DNA of 64,000 bases from Glandiceps talaboti (GCF_964340395.1 NC_135554.1:9745475-9809474); one strand, 5' to 3'. Shown: positions 37,631 through 51,400, counted from the first letter of the stretch. Numbers and translations: made by a program. The notes: a model not told the origin generated them from the letters alone.

Positions 37631-39741
37631 TAATTAAAATGTGGGAATTACTACGAATTATTGCTTTAGGCTGTATACTTATCAAAATAGACCTATCTGC
37701 TTGTAAGTACATGTATCTACTACAGCTCTAAATAATCCCATGGCTTCGCTGTTGTCAAGTGTTTGGTTTATAGTAATTGGTCAGATCAATCTCAGTTCCC
37801 CATTGTTTTACTGGGGTTCCCCACTGAAATTATGCAACTTACAGAAATTAAAGTTATGCAAGTTTTGTATGAGTTCACTACTTCTGTTACCAGGGTTCCA
37901 AAACTTTAGTATAAAGCTACTACTGTGTACATGTGTACATAAATTGGAATACACCACTAGCCACCATTATTTACTGCTATGAACACACATAACCAAAACA
38001 CAGACTGGGCTAGCATTTGACAAGCAAGCCTGCAGTCAAATAGTATTATCAGGTTTCCCTCCTTCTGTTACCGAGGTTCCAAAACCTTAGCATGAGTTAG
38101 AATACCTATACTACAACTCAGTAACATATTGGAACACACATAAAAGCACAAACCAAGTTTGGCATATGCACTGGCCAGATCATTCAGTCAATCATTACTA
38201 AAAAGAACATTGCAAGTGAGTACCAAGGAACTAGAGCTTGGAGTCATAAGGTGTAAGCTCAGTCAGATACGGTAGGTACTATGTTGTTAATCTGGCAAAT
38301 TTCAGAGCTTGTCTGGTCCAGCAAATCAACACTTTACTCCTAACACAGGAATCCATTTACATCAACAACAGGAAAAATTATATTTTACACTGAACACAAA
38401 CTTAGACTGTGAATAAACCCCTACTGTGTTTTTCAGAAGCTTAAGAAACATTTTACAAAATGTAAAAATTTGTTGTAGCCTATTAGTTTGTCTTATCCAA
38501 GCTGTCAATGCAGTCATAAACAGAATAATTTCAAAATGGACGAAGACTTGACAACTTGGTGTTAAATGAATTTATATAAAGTCTAAATATTTGTACAAAA
38601 CTTAAGCACACACTAAAACTTTTATAGCTCGGATTCTATTTCAAGTTCTCTGTGATTTATCGCTGCCACACAAAAATACAGTTTTAATTTTAAAAGTAGA
38701 ATGTACTGGTATTGAGGTATGAATGAATAAAGGGGTGTATCATCAAGGGGGTGGGTCTCCTTATGTCAGTGTAGTGGGTCTCTTACCTACACCTCGGTAT
38801 GCCCGACTGATGGTGAATAAGACATTTCTAATTTGTACATAACCTTGCAAGTACTTAACCTTGGTTTGTTGACAGTTAGATTATGGACAAGATAATAATA
38901 TCTACTTTATTTGAATTTGACATATTGGGTAAACATACTCTCTGTAGAATCAGTTGTTAGGTGGTTCACTTTACTTTTGGACACTTTTAAGGTCAACCCT
39001 ATAGCTAACTCTGGACTCTGGTTTGTTTGTTTTAACTTCTGTCAAGTGATGAAAATCAATAGTTTTTGTATGTCTCACTGTGTTCTTTTGTATAGGTATT
39101 ATTAAACTGATTGAATTAAAAGGACTATGATGGATCAGTAATTGTAATGTATCTTGTGTATGTATTTAGTTTTTGTAACTGATAGGAGATTTGACAAAGT
39201 TGACAAAGTCCATACGAACACTCCCTTTAAAATAAAAACTCTACTATTTATACACTATGCACTTCAAAACAACTGTGGTTTGGTTTCTGCATAATGCAAT
39301 AAAGGGGAGGTGTTCATTGCAGTTGCATAATTGGAACCCGCATCCACCTGAAATTACTGTGGCTCATAGTATAAATTATACACTGCTACAACTACACCCC
39401 AATATATGTTTAAAATAAATGGAACATTTCAGTTCACTTTGATTTCAGATGTTCCTAGACACAACTAAATGAATACACAATATTTACCAGGCTACCCAGA
39501 CTGATGAAAAAAGTCATCCAATCTGTTAATTTACTGTCACAAAATCAACTAAAAACTCTACATATGGGTGTGTACAGGTTATTTTTTATGTCTTCAACTA
39601 TAGTTACATTGTTTTGTTGTTATACACAGTGGCAATATTACAAACATACAGCGGTATTTCTGGATCAGTTCCATACATGTACAGTTTATACTTGATATAT
39701 TATTGATTTAGTTGAGATTTCATGTATGTATATATTGTACA
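37631..39741. other. no gene; scattered GTTACNGGGGTTCC motifs
   Basis: A short phrase of the type GTTAC-[CT]-GGGGTTCC-A-AA appears near 37805, 37888 and 38066, and elsewhere in the window (4350). It is probably a worn dispersed repeat. A minus-strand GTAAGA donor at about 38785 has no convincing exon behind it. Confidence 0.3.
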
Positions 39742-39776
39742 TGTGTGTGTGTGTATGTATGTGTGTGTGTGTGTGT

Positions 39777-39830
<54 letters not shown>
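39742..39830. repeat. (TG)n microsatellite
   Basis: About 40 TG dinucleotides with two TATG interruptions. Confidence 0.95.
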
Positions 39831-39831
<1 letters not shown>

Positions 39832-40369
39832 ATCATTGCAGGGTAAACTACTTGCAGCAGAATTAGTATTACCTTCTCGCAATGATGGCTTTGAAAAAAA
39901 ATTTCAAAAATCTTTTCACAGCTTGTAAATATCCACATGATCAATAAATGATAGCAATCATCAAAATTGACCAATATCATGAAAATATATCGCTGCTTGA
40001 TCTGATTACTTTTTAAAAATTTTCACTAGCATGCTTAGAGGTCTTTCAGCTTGGATGACATCATGCGATTTGGATGAAAACACTGCATTTTGTGTTCCAA
40101 AATATACACAATGTAAACAAATCATGATACTAAAATAAATGCAATGAATGCTCAAACCACACAGACAGTAATTATAGTGCAAAAACAAACAACATTTTGT
40201 TGTATTTGCTGGTATATTTGCTTATTTTTTTTTGATGAAATTATCCGGCAAGCTTTGTAGGATATTTGCCAATCATGATGTATACATAGGCAGTGATACA
40301 GTTTTAAAATGGTGGTGATACGTATGAACACTAATTACCTTAAGAATAGTCACAGTTGATAAGATACAT

Positions 40370-40455
40370 ACCCCATGACAATGTGGACAAGAAAATACAC
40401 CTTTAGGTAATTCTGGATGAGAGACAGAACCATTTACAACACCCTCCATCATCAT
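40370..40455 (-). CDS. weak candidate first coding exon with a CxxC motif
   Basis: After an in-frame TGA the minus strand reads ATG ATG ATG and continues for about 28 codons to FSCPHCHG, ending at GTCATGGG|GTATGT, a plausible donor. Cys-Pro-His-Cys recalls the start of a zinc-binding finger, but one CxxC is not enough to name a family. The surrounding 40.4-40.75 kb is CpG-richer than its neighbours, as a promoter or first exon would be. No downstream partner exon was found. Alternative: chance open frame. Confidence 0.2.
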
Positions 40456-41152
40456 TTCTTTCCTTCACACAACAACCTGGACAATTTTTGATTCAAGTGA
40501 TCTACTTGATCGACAAGTCTGATTGGTGTATCGTTTTTTTGTGTCAAGTTTTGACAAATTCCCTTAGTCTCCCTCGCTATCAGACGTAGTAGTGGTGATG
40601 TATGGATCGATTTGACCACAGTTACGGTCAAGAGACTGGCAACCAGCATATGCAGACGTTGACAAATCTTCAACGGGTCGATCAAGGTACAACACAATAT
40701 GTTGGTGATGGAGATATTAAAGGATGGGTGTGCAACACCTTTTTTTTTTTATCAATTCTGTCTGTTGACCGTACGACCCAACACAGGTTACCGGGTATGG
40801 TACAGCGGTGAATTTTTAACATGTAACATGCCTTCGGTGACAGCCAAAGTTGAGGATTTTGAAATAGTTGGGATGGCCAATCAGAAAGGTGCCTTGGTAA
40901 TTATTATAATAATAGCAAAGTCCAAACTTGTAGCCAGTCAAATATTAATTTAGTTTAGTGAGACATTGCAAGTGTTGAGCAAGTGCAGGTGGGTGAGGAC
41001 CTAATGGTGAGGTCATGACTACATTATTTATTATCAGCCAGGTTTACAAATCACACGCTAGACATAACACAAGCAGAGATGGTGTTAGATTTCAGCCAGG
41101 ACACAAAACATCTTACATAACGGAAATCTTAATAATATGATAAAATACTTAC

Positions 41153-41330
41153 CTGTAGACTTTAAAATAACACAGAAACTGATTAGGCTACCACCAGACT
41201 GATTTGACAATCTGCTCTATACTAACTTTACAATCATTGAGATGTGACCACAGGAAGTCGGGGGAAGTCCATTTCCTAAGCTGCTCACAATTGAACTACG
41301 CACTTCCAGACTTGCAAAACGATTAAGATT
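41153..41330 (-). other. possible untranslated first exon
   Basis: A strong minus-strand donor CTACAG|GTAAGT ends at 41153, preceded by sequence with some CpG and stops in all frames, so it would be leader only. It could belong with the candidate coding exon at 40370-40455. The upstream limit is arbitrary. Confidence 0.2.
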
Positions 41331-44300
41331 ACCTAGCACTTAGCATTCCAACAGGTGGGTGGCAATCCCCTCACAAATCTCACATCCACCCCTAGTCTAG
41401 CAATGGACTGTGCTGGTACCAAAACAAAGATGGGGCAATGCCAATTGTGTGTTATCAGGCAATAGATTTAAAAAAAGATAAAAATGTTATCTACTAGTAC
41501 CTGTATCTGTGCACCTCTACGCTTCCTCCCCCATAGTACTATTACTTTCAATGTGCTCTGGTACATTGTCAAATTTTTTCAATGAATATGCAAAGTACGA
41601 GGTAAAAAAAGGTAACAAAAGACTCCAGTAACCTTTCCACTCTATTCACATGTAAACTAGTTGAAATGAGCCATTTCCAGAATGTACTACATTGACAGCT
41701 GAGGTCAAGCCAGTCTTCCGAATACTCCAATATTTGACAACATTTGCTGTAGGTCACTGCCTATCAACGTACACATTCACACACACACCCACTGTTACAC
41801 TTCGATCCTGGGGATGGGGGTGGCGGCAGCAATGGTAATTCATTGCAAAATCATTCAACTTAAAAATAGAAACACAGCGTTCATGAAAATATGTGAAGGA
41901 TTTGAATAACAGCTGCTACGTTAACTCAGTTGTAATATTTACAGCCATTGGACCATGGCACTAGCATTGAATTCAAGTGACATATGTTGACTTGAATATG
42001 AGCTTGATTTTAAATAATCGCATTTAAAAATAAAAGCGAATGTTACTGGCCTATACAACTGATCCAAATCGGACAAACAGATCAATTTTCTTATAAAACA
42101 TTTAATTAAAGTAATACAATTTAATTCACTAATTTACCAACATAGACTTTGATTTCCTAAATTAAAAGGGAGCTCTACTCCAGGAAATAGATACATTTTC
42201 ATGAACTATGGGTTCTGGAGAGTCATGTCATGATTTTACATCACCTACAATTACTTGCAATTTCAGAGAAACATTAAGTTGATCTTGTGCCGTTTTAACT
42301 ATGCTGTGGGCCAATGCATCATGGGAGTCAGCAGAAATGATATATTCATGGTTGAACAATGAATATTCATGACTCCTAAGTGTCTATTAGTAAGTATTAC
42401 CTTCACTTTAAAACATATTTTGTTGTAACTCGAGTATCATTTTTTCGATCAGACAACCACAATATATTCACTGAAAACTGTTAAAATACCAATAATTAGA
42501 AATTGCACATATTAATCAGTGGTCAATATTATCCATAAGCAGTACAGAAAATGGTTGAAATTGTGATTACTATTGAGGAGGGTGCTGATTTTGGGGTAGA
42601 CCCTTAAATCAATTTTAATTTTATTTATCACAAATACATCTACAAAAAATATGTTTACCCACAGGTGAATCAATAATTTTCACAGAGTACAATATTATGT
42701 GTTAGGTATTGTATCAAACAAAACATTCGAATACACAACTATTATGGATATGCTAGTCATAGTGGGAGATGGTGAACTAAAATTGCCGCACGACTTGACT
42801 CTAGACCAAATGGTTAAGGGATAGGCCTGGTCAATAACCTTGATAATCCAGGTAGATTCCCCCCTTGACATTTGTGACCCCGAAAACACTGCTGACATTG
42901 TTCTCGACTGAAAGCTTTAACAACCGACCTAAAAACAACTTGAGTCAATAAGTTGAATAGTCAAAAACTAAGTATGAATGGCACGCTAGCTGTGATAATA
43001 ACATGACACTCTATATGACCCATCTACTTACTGTAAGTTGTATTCAAGGTAATTATTGGGGTGGAAAATCATGGCTGAAAGACATCTATCATTACCCACT
43101 TGTTATGATGAAAAGCCTATTTGTACACTGAGTATAAAAAACTTGTTCCTTGGCATCAATTCTTGCTTTACTTTTCTTAAGTGAACTCATAGCTATTGAC
43201 AGTGGACGGTCTACTCTCTATGGTGGTGTACTAGAGCAATGTCAATGTTTTGTTAAAGGTGGTTAATGACTTTATCTACATAAATCTTGGCTTTTCAACA
43301 AAGTTTGCCCTCTAGAGCTATTGAAAATTGTCAATGTTAACAGATTTATCACTTCCTGTTCCAGGGGTTGGAGAACAATGGCAAAAAAAAAATTATGTGG
43401 ATGTGAGTGTGCCCTCTAAGCCAAATTGACGTGTCACTGATATTCAGCCATTTTTACTATGTGCTGACTTACAAGTTACAAGAAAACCTATTTTCCATCA
43501 CTTTGACTCACAACAAAATATTTGCCTCTCATCAGAGGGTGGTGATATAGCCAGAAAGCATCACAGACAATTCAAGAACATTACGAAAAGTTGTGTTTAC
43601 CTGCTGAAATTAGTCTCAATCACCTACTCTTGATAAATTCACGATAGATACATGTGTATTTCTCTATTTAAAGTCTTGTCTCTTTGAAAGGGCTGCTTTC
43701 TACATTGTGTCCTTAATTTTCTTTCAATATAATGTCTTACTTGCATTTCATCAATTTATATATGATTTTGATCATAAACCACAGCCTCTTTTACGGCACT
43801 GTCCAAGACACCCCGCCAAGAGGCAGTGTTGTGGATCAAATAGCAGCTCTGGTTTGCAAGAATGATTTCGATGGATGGATCGATTGATTGATTGGTTGAT
43901 CAATCTGGTTTTGTTTTTTCTTTTAGTGAAAGAACAGCCATGCAAATTAAACTGTTTTTTGTAAATTGTTTCCCAGTAAAGAATCACTGTAACCATGACA
44001 ACAATCCATGAATTGCATTGGAAATAGCAGCCTTAGCAGTCTTGATTTGATAAAAAGGAAATCTAGTTGTGTAAAAATGAAACTGATTTACATTTGCTTG
44101 GGTCGGCAAACCCTGATATAATACTGTAAAAGCTGTGGCTGGTTAAGTAACTGACACTGTTATAGATATTCAAAATCAGGAAAACTGATTTACATTTCTG
44201 TGAATGTTTTCCAAAATTAGAAGTGAATTTGACTTAATTAGTAGACGACATTTAGTGGAGAGCTGGAAAATGGTCAGTTGGTGTTTCATTTGCATATCTG

Positions 44301-44828
44301 GTGTATTTTGGAGCTTCATTTGCATAATATTAGCATATAATTAATATGTTTTACTTTCCTATACGTAATTTAGATCACAATTTATGTCAGTAATCATGGT
44401 TAAAACTATACACTCGCGGTAAACTTAGACTTTTGGGACATTTTTTTCCATAATAGTCATCACATTCTTAAGGCTCCAATGGCAACATTTTTACTGGCCA
44501 TGCATCACTACCAAGATAGCATTGGTAAATTATTGACAAAAAAATGAATTTTAGGAGGACTGACTAGACAGTGACTGTGAAGTTGCCACGGTCTCCCGCT
44601 GTTTAGTACTTTTATATTTAAAAAAGCCAACTGTGTTCTTTTGTGTGAAATAATAACCTGGGTGAGTGATTGCGAAACAGTCTACTTCTAACTTGGTAAA
44701 CAAAACAAAAAGTTGAGGAAAACATTTTCCCTACAAGCTAAAAATGAATAAACTGAACGCATTCAAAGATTACAAACTCTTCCATGGAACTGGTGCTAGT
44801 CTAGAGGAATGATTTTTTTTAAATTTGC
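41331..44828. other. no gene seen
   Basis: AT-rich DNA. Short minus-strand frames at 42695-42898 and 43772-43996 are unrecognised. Confidence 0.35.
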
Positions 44829-44930
44829 ATTTTTCTTGTTTGTTTGTTTGTTTGTTTGTTTGTTTGTTTATTTAGATGTTGATGGTGGTGATTGATTGAT
44901 TTGTTGTTGTTGTTGTTGTTGTTTCAAAAG
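44829..44930. repeat. (TTTG)n and (TTG)n microsatellites
   Basis: About ten TTTG units, a spacer with GATGGTGGTGATTGATTGAT, then about seven TTG units. Confidence 0.95.
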
Positions 44931-45917
44931 ATTACCAGACAGAGTGGTATGTCTTAGACATATAACATTTTACCTTATTATATAACTTAAAGGTTAACAA
45001 CAACTGTCCATTTTCATTCATTCATTTGTTCCTTCAAAAGGATAACAACCTTGCACAGTTCTTAAGCAATGCATCTTAACTCTTTCTTGAATACAGTTTA
45101 CACAAAAGGTATTCCTCCCTAAACTGGAATTGATGGGATTACAACCTAACATAGTTAGTACCAATGTCACTACCTGCCTTACAGTTAAAACTTTCAAAAC
45201 ATCAAATTCTTGACATACTTTGAAACCAATCATCTGTGTAGGCACAGGACTTGTTATATCAAATGAAATTAGTGTGGTAGAGTTTTGGTGCACTTTAAAG
45301 AAACATAAATATAGTACTGTGTTTGTGCATATGTAGTGGTAATCTGTAAGATACATATTGACATTCAGCTCTCATCTGCCCTGTCTAATTAAGACTTGAC
45401 TGCAATGTTAAATGTAATTATTAAGATATTTCAAGTTGTTCAGTCTCAACAAGCGCTATCTTTTAAACTGGTAGCTAGGTTTAATAATAATCCCCTCCAC
45501 TGTCTATGGTTTAATACATGATATTATGCTGTATCTTAGACTAGTTCATATACATTGCAGAGAGACAGATAGTAAATGTGGACAAACAAGATACATATTT
45601 CTTAGAGGATGAATCAATGATATATGATGGTGTGTTTTAGTATGCATGACTTGAAAGACGATGACACACATAAAGACATGTTAGATCATATCAGACTCTA
45701 CTAGTAGATAGTTCATACATTGCAAAGAGGCAATGTGGGCAAACAAGACACATAGTTCTAGGGCTGGAATCATCACACAATGAAATAGAGCAATGATAGA
45801 TGATGGTCTGATTTAGTATGCAAGACTTGAAAGAAGACGACACATAAAGACATGACCTTACACCTTCCTACCTTGTCATGATCATCAGTGCTATGAGAAA
45901 AAAGTAAGCAGTATTAC
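44931..45917. other. intron of gene 2 or 3' region, no feature seen
   Basis: Downstream of the 45918 donor. A 112-codon minus-strand frame at 45018-45356 is unrecognised and has no acceptor or donor pattern that I trust. A block with GATGATGGT...GACTTGAAAGA...GACACA occurs twice (about 45600-45680 and 45780-45855). Confidence 0.3.
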
Positions 45918-46304
45918 CTGTACTGTCTGTACATCTACACTCTGTACATCTGTGTTCTGTACACTGGCATTCTGTACATCTGCTTTCTGTACATCAACAT
46001 TCTGTACATCGACTTTCTGTACATTCATTTTCTGTACATCGACTTTCTGTACATCGACTTTCTGTACATCGACGTTCTGTACATCGACGTTCTGTACATT
46101 CATTTTCTGTACATCGACTTTCTGTACATCGACTTTCTGTACATCGACTTTCTGTACATCTGTGTTCTGTACATTCATTTTCTGTACATCGACTTTCTGT
46201 ACATCGACATTCTGTACATCTGCTTTTGGTACATTCATTTTCTGTACATCTGCTTTCTGTACATCTACGTTCTCTTTATCTGCTTTCTGTATTTCCTTAG
46301 CAAA
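45918..46304 (-). CDS. gene 2 exon encoding a pentapeptide-repeat tract
   Basis: About 129 codons ending in CAG|GTAATA, a good donor at 45918 (phase 0). Acceptor CTCAACAG at 46305 gives phase 0 and matches the upstream exons, but its pyrimidine tract is weak. Another acceptor (CTGCTACCAG at about 46351) would give a longer exon in a non-matching phase. The peptide starts FAKEIQKADKEN and then runs as about 23 five-residue units: VDVQK, ADVQK, MNVPK, MNVQN, TDVQK and so on. The DNA unit is the 15-mer TCTGTACATCGACTT on the plus strand. The pattern [VAMT][DN]VQ[KN] resembles A(D/N)Lxx of pentapeptide-repeat beta-helices with Val for Leu, but may simply be a coding minisatellite. The antisense frame is a mirror artefact. 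Confidence 0.55.
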
Positions 46305-47559
46305 CTGTTGAGACTTCCGTGTTATGATACCATGGCCAATTAGAATAGTGTATATACATCCCATGTTGTTTTGGCTGGTAGCAGGTAGCAGAAGTTATGC
46401 TAGATTGTTAATGATGTCACCTTGATGGATTGTTAACGCTTATTTTCACACTGGAGAAATTCCAGCTGTTATCAAGTTTTAGTGCATCCTTGAGAGTGCA
46501 TAATCCCTTTCAGTGAGCAACTTTAAATGACAAGAATCCTAAGACAACAGGTTAAGTCTTCATTGCAAAAACATGTTCACCTTAAAGTTGCTGTATATAC
46601 TAAAATCAACTAGTGATGTTATAGTGTTTCTTCACTGCAACACGATGTAATGAATGGATAAAACAGAACAGCATCCAGGCTGTTGGCTCAACAGATTGTC
46701 TGTGACAAGTTTTCAAACTTCAGCAACTTCAGCTGCTATCAACTTAGTGCATCCAATTCACTTTGAAACTCTTATGATGTAGACACTAAGACAACAGACT
46801 TGAACACGACATCACAATTCTAAACCTCACTTCCCTGTAGTACCGTTATCATATACCAGGACCAATTAGTTGATGCAGGTCTCCTGAATGTTAACGGATA
46901 CACAATGTATATATATAACCAGTACCCGTCCCCAGAGAGCTTTGTGATGCAAACACAATTAACTCACCAGTCATCAGAACAAGAACATATACATCACAAT
47001 ACCACCATACAACACTATACTTAATCCTCAAAATGTCCGTACAACAAAATGTAAACATTCAGTCTTCAGTTATTTTGTTCCTACCCAGTACACCGTTGGA
47101 CGTTTGTTATAATTCAAAAATGCCATCATATCCAACGCTTACACTGTTTGCAGTGAACTAAGAACCATATGTCTTTTGACGTTGAGTATACCAGCAATTT
47201 TTTTATAGCAAAAATATCTCATTTCACAACCCTATAATTTACAATTGCAATAATGAGTACATATAGCAGTATGTATTGACAGCTTAAACAAAGACCATTC
47301 TATAGACTGGGTCAAATTTTGGTGTACTGAAAAATATTTCAATATTTATTCGAGTTTTTACATGTTTTAGTTGATCTTAACCACTAATTTCATGTTTTCT
47401 TTGTGTATATAGAACCAACCCTTTCATTTAACTTTTTAATAAAATTATGAAAGCTTGCAAAATTGAAATGGAGCCAACATACAGTATATCGTTGTCATGT
47501 TTTCATTTATATTTTCAATTTATATTCAATGGCTTAAAAGATTTAAAGTGAAATTGATA
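46305..47559. other. intron of gene 2, no feature seen
   Basis: AT-rich intronic DNA. Nothing recognisable. Confidence 0.4.
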
Positions 47560-47905
47560 TGGAGTTTACACCTCATGTTATCTCCTTCTTCCTCCATATC
47601 TGGCCACCTTCAATATGTTGGAGATTTTTTATCGTATCATTCGGATAGCTAATTAGACTGCCATCAAATTTTATTGCAATTTTATTTTTGTTGATATTTT
47701 ACAATTACGAATAAAAGTCAAAATGTTATTGATGAGTTTACACCTGATATCATTTTTATCATGTAAGTCTGATAGCTAATCAGACCGCCATCTAATTTTA
47801 TTCTGACTTCATTTTTATTGATATTCCACTTAAAATGTCTGAGTTGCATACATTTGAGTATCATGTGAATAGTACTTTTATATACATTATCAAGAGTGAC
47901 TTTAA
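47560..47905. repeat. two tandem ~172 bp units
   Basis: GAGTTTACACCT...GATAGCTAAT...AGAC-GCCATC-AATTTTATT...TTGATATT occurs at about 47562 and 47734. Confidence 0.8.
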
Positions 47906-49189
47906 TTATCAATAATTATCTAACAAAATTAGTTTCTCTTCAGTTTCGGTATCTTTCAATTATGTAATAAAAATTAACAAATTTCAAAAGATTGTAAGCA
48001 GGGAACACTGCTTCATTGTAAATGGGATACAGGTTTACAAAATTGCAATTTTGACAGATAATAGCAACCAAATGGAATCAAATTTCAGCAAAGTTGAACA
48101 ATACAAATTTGACATTTTTATTTATGATGACAGCAGTGAAAAAAACCCCCGAAAAAAACAACAATTGCCTTGTAAAAATTGAAAAATATGAAAAATATGA
48201 CATTAATATACACATGTATCAAATTTTATCATAACATAAAACAAACAATATTTTAATGTTTTTTTCTGATATGTTGAATATATAAAGAACAAACTGTGCA
48301 AATATGAAGTCAACATCTTTATTTTTAAGAGAGTTATGACATTTATACTAAGCAAAGAATGGGGATGAAAAATAGTGTGCAACAACCTTACAAGTATTCA
48401 GGTACACTAAGAGAGTGCAAACTTCCAAAATGACAAAATATTTCCTTTTTAATGAATTGACATTTTCAAATGACAAGAATTAGATATCTTGTAAGATTGA
48501 CAAAATGTTTATTTTGTGTGAGTTGCAAATTAAATTGATCAATGGGCAATGAGGGATGGTTTAACAACCTGTTGATTTCATTTAACTTGCAATTAGATAT
48601 ATTATGCAAATTTTTGATTAATTGGCAGCTTTAACTATGCAAATAAAACATCGACTGGAAAATATAGACAATTAAAAAGGAGAAAGTATAGGTCTGACCA
48701 CCTGTTGATTGACCTTATTATGCAAATTTAAAATTATATGTAAATTTTAGATTATCTTGTTAGTTTGGGTAAGGATATGACCCTGATTGGATGAATTTGA
48801 TTTTGGATTAACTTACAAACTAACTGCCAAATGTAATTTTTCAGAATGACTTAAATGAATTTCTTGTAAATTACATATAATGATAAATGAAAATGAGATT
48901 ACAAATTATTGTACAATTCATTGGTTTCTAAATTATAGCCATGTACAAATTATTAACAATATTATTAGATCAACATGTTTAGTTGTACTGAAAATATTCA
49001 CAAAAATTGTCTGACTGAGATTCACATAACAGCAGAATTACTGTTAATGTCAATATATGTTACTGTCACTATTAAGGCCTACATAATATCAACCAATATT
49101 CAATACACTGGTACAATTGAATTAATAAAGGTAAAGTGGGGTTCAAGGTCAAAACTAACCAAATTACCAATAACAGATAATGAGTGACA
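47906..49189. other. intron of gene 2, no feature seen
   Basis: Very AT-rich; no exon or clear repeat found. Confidence 0.4.
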
Positions 49190-49325
49190 GCTGTATAGTT
49201 ATTGGAACAATGACTTCAACTCAGGCCAGCATGTATTCTGGTATAGATAGTATTATGACCTCAACTAAGGCCAACTTGTATTTCATGTACAGATAGTATT
49301 ATGACCTCAACTCAGGCCAACATAA
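49190..49325. repeat. ~50 bp tandem repeat, three copies
   Basis: GATAGTATTATGACCTCAACT...GGCCA, in part, occurs three times, the first more diverged. Confidence 0.75.
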
Positions 49326-49664
49326 TCAGTTGTGTATTCATCAACTGAATCCATCTATACTACTTACAATATCCATTTTCCATTTAATTCATGACTAATT
49401 CATTTATACTTACATTAAGTCAACTAATGTCTAATTATTTTCACTTACAATGTCTTTATGTTTGCCTCCTTCAACTCATAAATGTTGCAATAATTCATTT
49501 GACTTCCTACTGGTTTTACTGAGACTCAGTGAGAGTTAAGTTTATATGTGCCCCCATAATGAGAGGCAAAATATTGTGTTTTGTTAAAAACACCCTGGGT
49601 TTTCTGTGAAAGTCAGTACATATAGGATAATCATGACTTATCATAATACTCATAACCTAAGGGT

Positions 49665-49750
49665 TGTCTAGCGACTCGTAGCTTGACAAACGCTCCTTAG
49701 GTCACTCGTGTTTTCCTTGGCTGAACAAAGAAAAAATATTGGGGAATAAC
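49665..49750 (+). mobile_element. hairpin MITE-like repeat, family A, partial copy
   Basis: GTCTAGCGACTCGTAG, CCTTAGGTCACTCGTGTTTT and TTGGGGAATAAC match the right half of the copies at 6775-7085 and 56060-56360. The left half is missing. Confidence 0.65.
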
Positions 49751-50111
49751 AATTATACAACAATAAAAATCTAGACCATACATAATACCATTGAAATGAA
49801 ATCCGTTTTACTTTAAGTACACATACATGTATGATCTCAGAAATTTTCCCCTATTTGTTCTTTACCACAGACTTTATAAGTTACATATATTATATGAAGT
49901 CCACAAAGAAGCCATTGTAAAAAGGTGTTCTCATAAAACTTATTCAAGTTGGCCATAATTAAATCAACAGTTATTCAAATTAATTTATCTCTGTTTATGT
50001 ACATTAAAATTGAATTAAATTAATTGTAATGTGATAATAATTTTCTTAAATTCCGACAGTTTTGCATTTTTAGCTAAAGTGAAATCATATTGTGATGTTA
50101 AACTTTCTTAC

Positions 50112-50138
50112 CTGGTTGTTTTCATCTAACATATAAAT
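50112..50138 (-). CDS. 27-nt microexon of gene 2
   Basis: Nine codons, IYMLDENNQ, bounded by an excellent acceptor (TTTTTCCCTCTGTGTGCAACAG) and a consensus donor (AACCAG|GTAAGA). Both borders are phase 0, which matches the 3' end of the 1526-nt exon and the start of the pentapeptide exon, so it can be included or skipped without changing frame. Too short for ORF finders. Confidence 0.7.
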
Positions 50139-50739
50139 CTGTTGCACACAGAGGGAAAAATAAAATTTAGAAAACCTGTTAATTGACTGAAAATATACAT
50201 TATTTAATTAGTCTATTTTACTTTATGACTAGTCTATCTTTTCCATGATTTATTATATACCTTATACCAAGAATTTTTCTTTGCGCATAACACTATACCT
50301 TCTACATACACAATGACATCATTCTACACTGCATGACATTACATTTTCTACCAAGATACAATTTCAACACTGCATCACATTACTTTGTGTGGTTGTACCA
50401 TTCCTACTGCATGACACTATACTAACATTCTACCGTGACATAGTTCATAACTACATGACATTGCACCTTTGCCCATGATACAATTCATATGCTACCATGA
50501 AACATGACATAATTCCTACATTGCAGGACACTACACAATGTAAACATTGTACCTGCCACCATAACATGATCTATCACGGCATAACACTATACATTCTACC
50601 ATGACACAATTCCTATACTACATGTGCATGACCTATACACCTTCCACCACCATGGTATTCTTTCCTACTCTACGACTTACATACCTTATATTACCATGCA
50701 CTAACTCCTTTATCACATGACATGCATATTTCCCACTGA

Positions 50740-51400
50740 TTGGCAATACAATAAGTTGTGGCAATGTTTGTAGATATCATTCCCTTATCACCTGATTACT
50801 GTACAACACGATATGTATCATCTAATGTGATAACATTCCCTTATCACATGATTTCTCTACAGCATACATGTACACATCATCCAATGTGATATCATTCCCT
50901 TATCACGTGGTTTGTTGTACACGGCATTCCATTATGCATCATCCAATGTGATATCTGCCCTTATCGCATGGTTTCTCTACAGCATACATCATCCAATGTG
51001 ACAACATTCCCTTATCACATGGTTTCTCTATAGTATACATCATCCAATGTGACAACATTCCCTTATCACATGGTTTCTCTACAGTACATCATATTACATG
51101 TATGCATCATCCAATGAGTTATCATTCCATTATCAAATGGTTTGCTGTATACAGCATTCCATTATGCATCACCCAGTGTGATATCATTCCCTTATCACAT
51201 GGTTTCTATAAAGTATGCATCATCCAATGTGATATCATTCCCTTATCACATGGTTTCTATAAAGTATGCATCATCCAATGTAATGTTATTCCCTTTGTAA
51301 AGTTATCACATGGTTTACTCAGCTACATATTATACATGATATCCAACATGATTATTATCACTCCATTATCACATAAATTCTTGACAATGCTAACATACGT
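50740..51400. repeat. ~50-60 bp tandem repeat, about ten to twelve copies
   Basis: CATCATCCAATGTGATATCA, TTCCCTTATCACATGGTTT and a CTCTACAG/TATAAAG link recur, with unit length varying. Lies in the intron between the 27-nt and 1526-nt exons. Confidence 0.9.

Noticed and set aside
38785-38835. Possible 41-nt exon before a GTAAGA donor on the minus strand
   Set aside because: Acceptor is weak and the phase does not link to any neighbouring exon.
45952-46311. 119-codon Phe-Cys-Thr repeat frame on the plus strand
   Set aside because: Antisense shadow of the 15 bp pentapeptide repeat.
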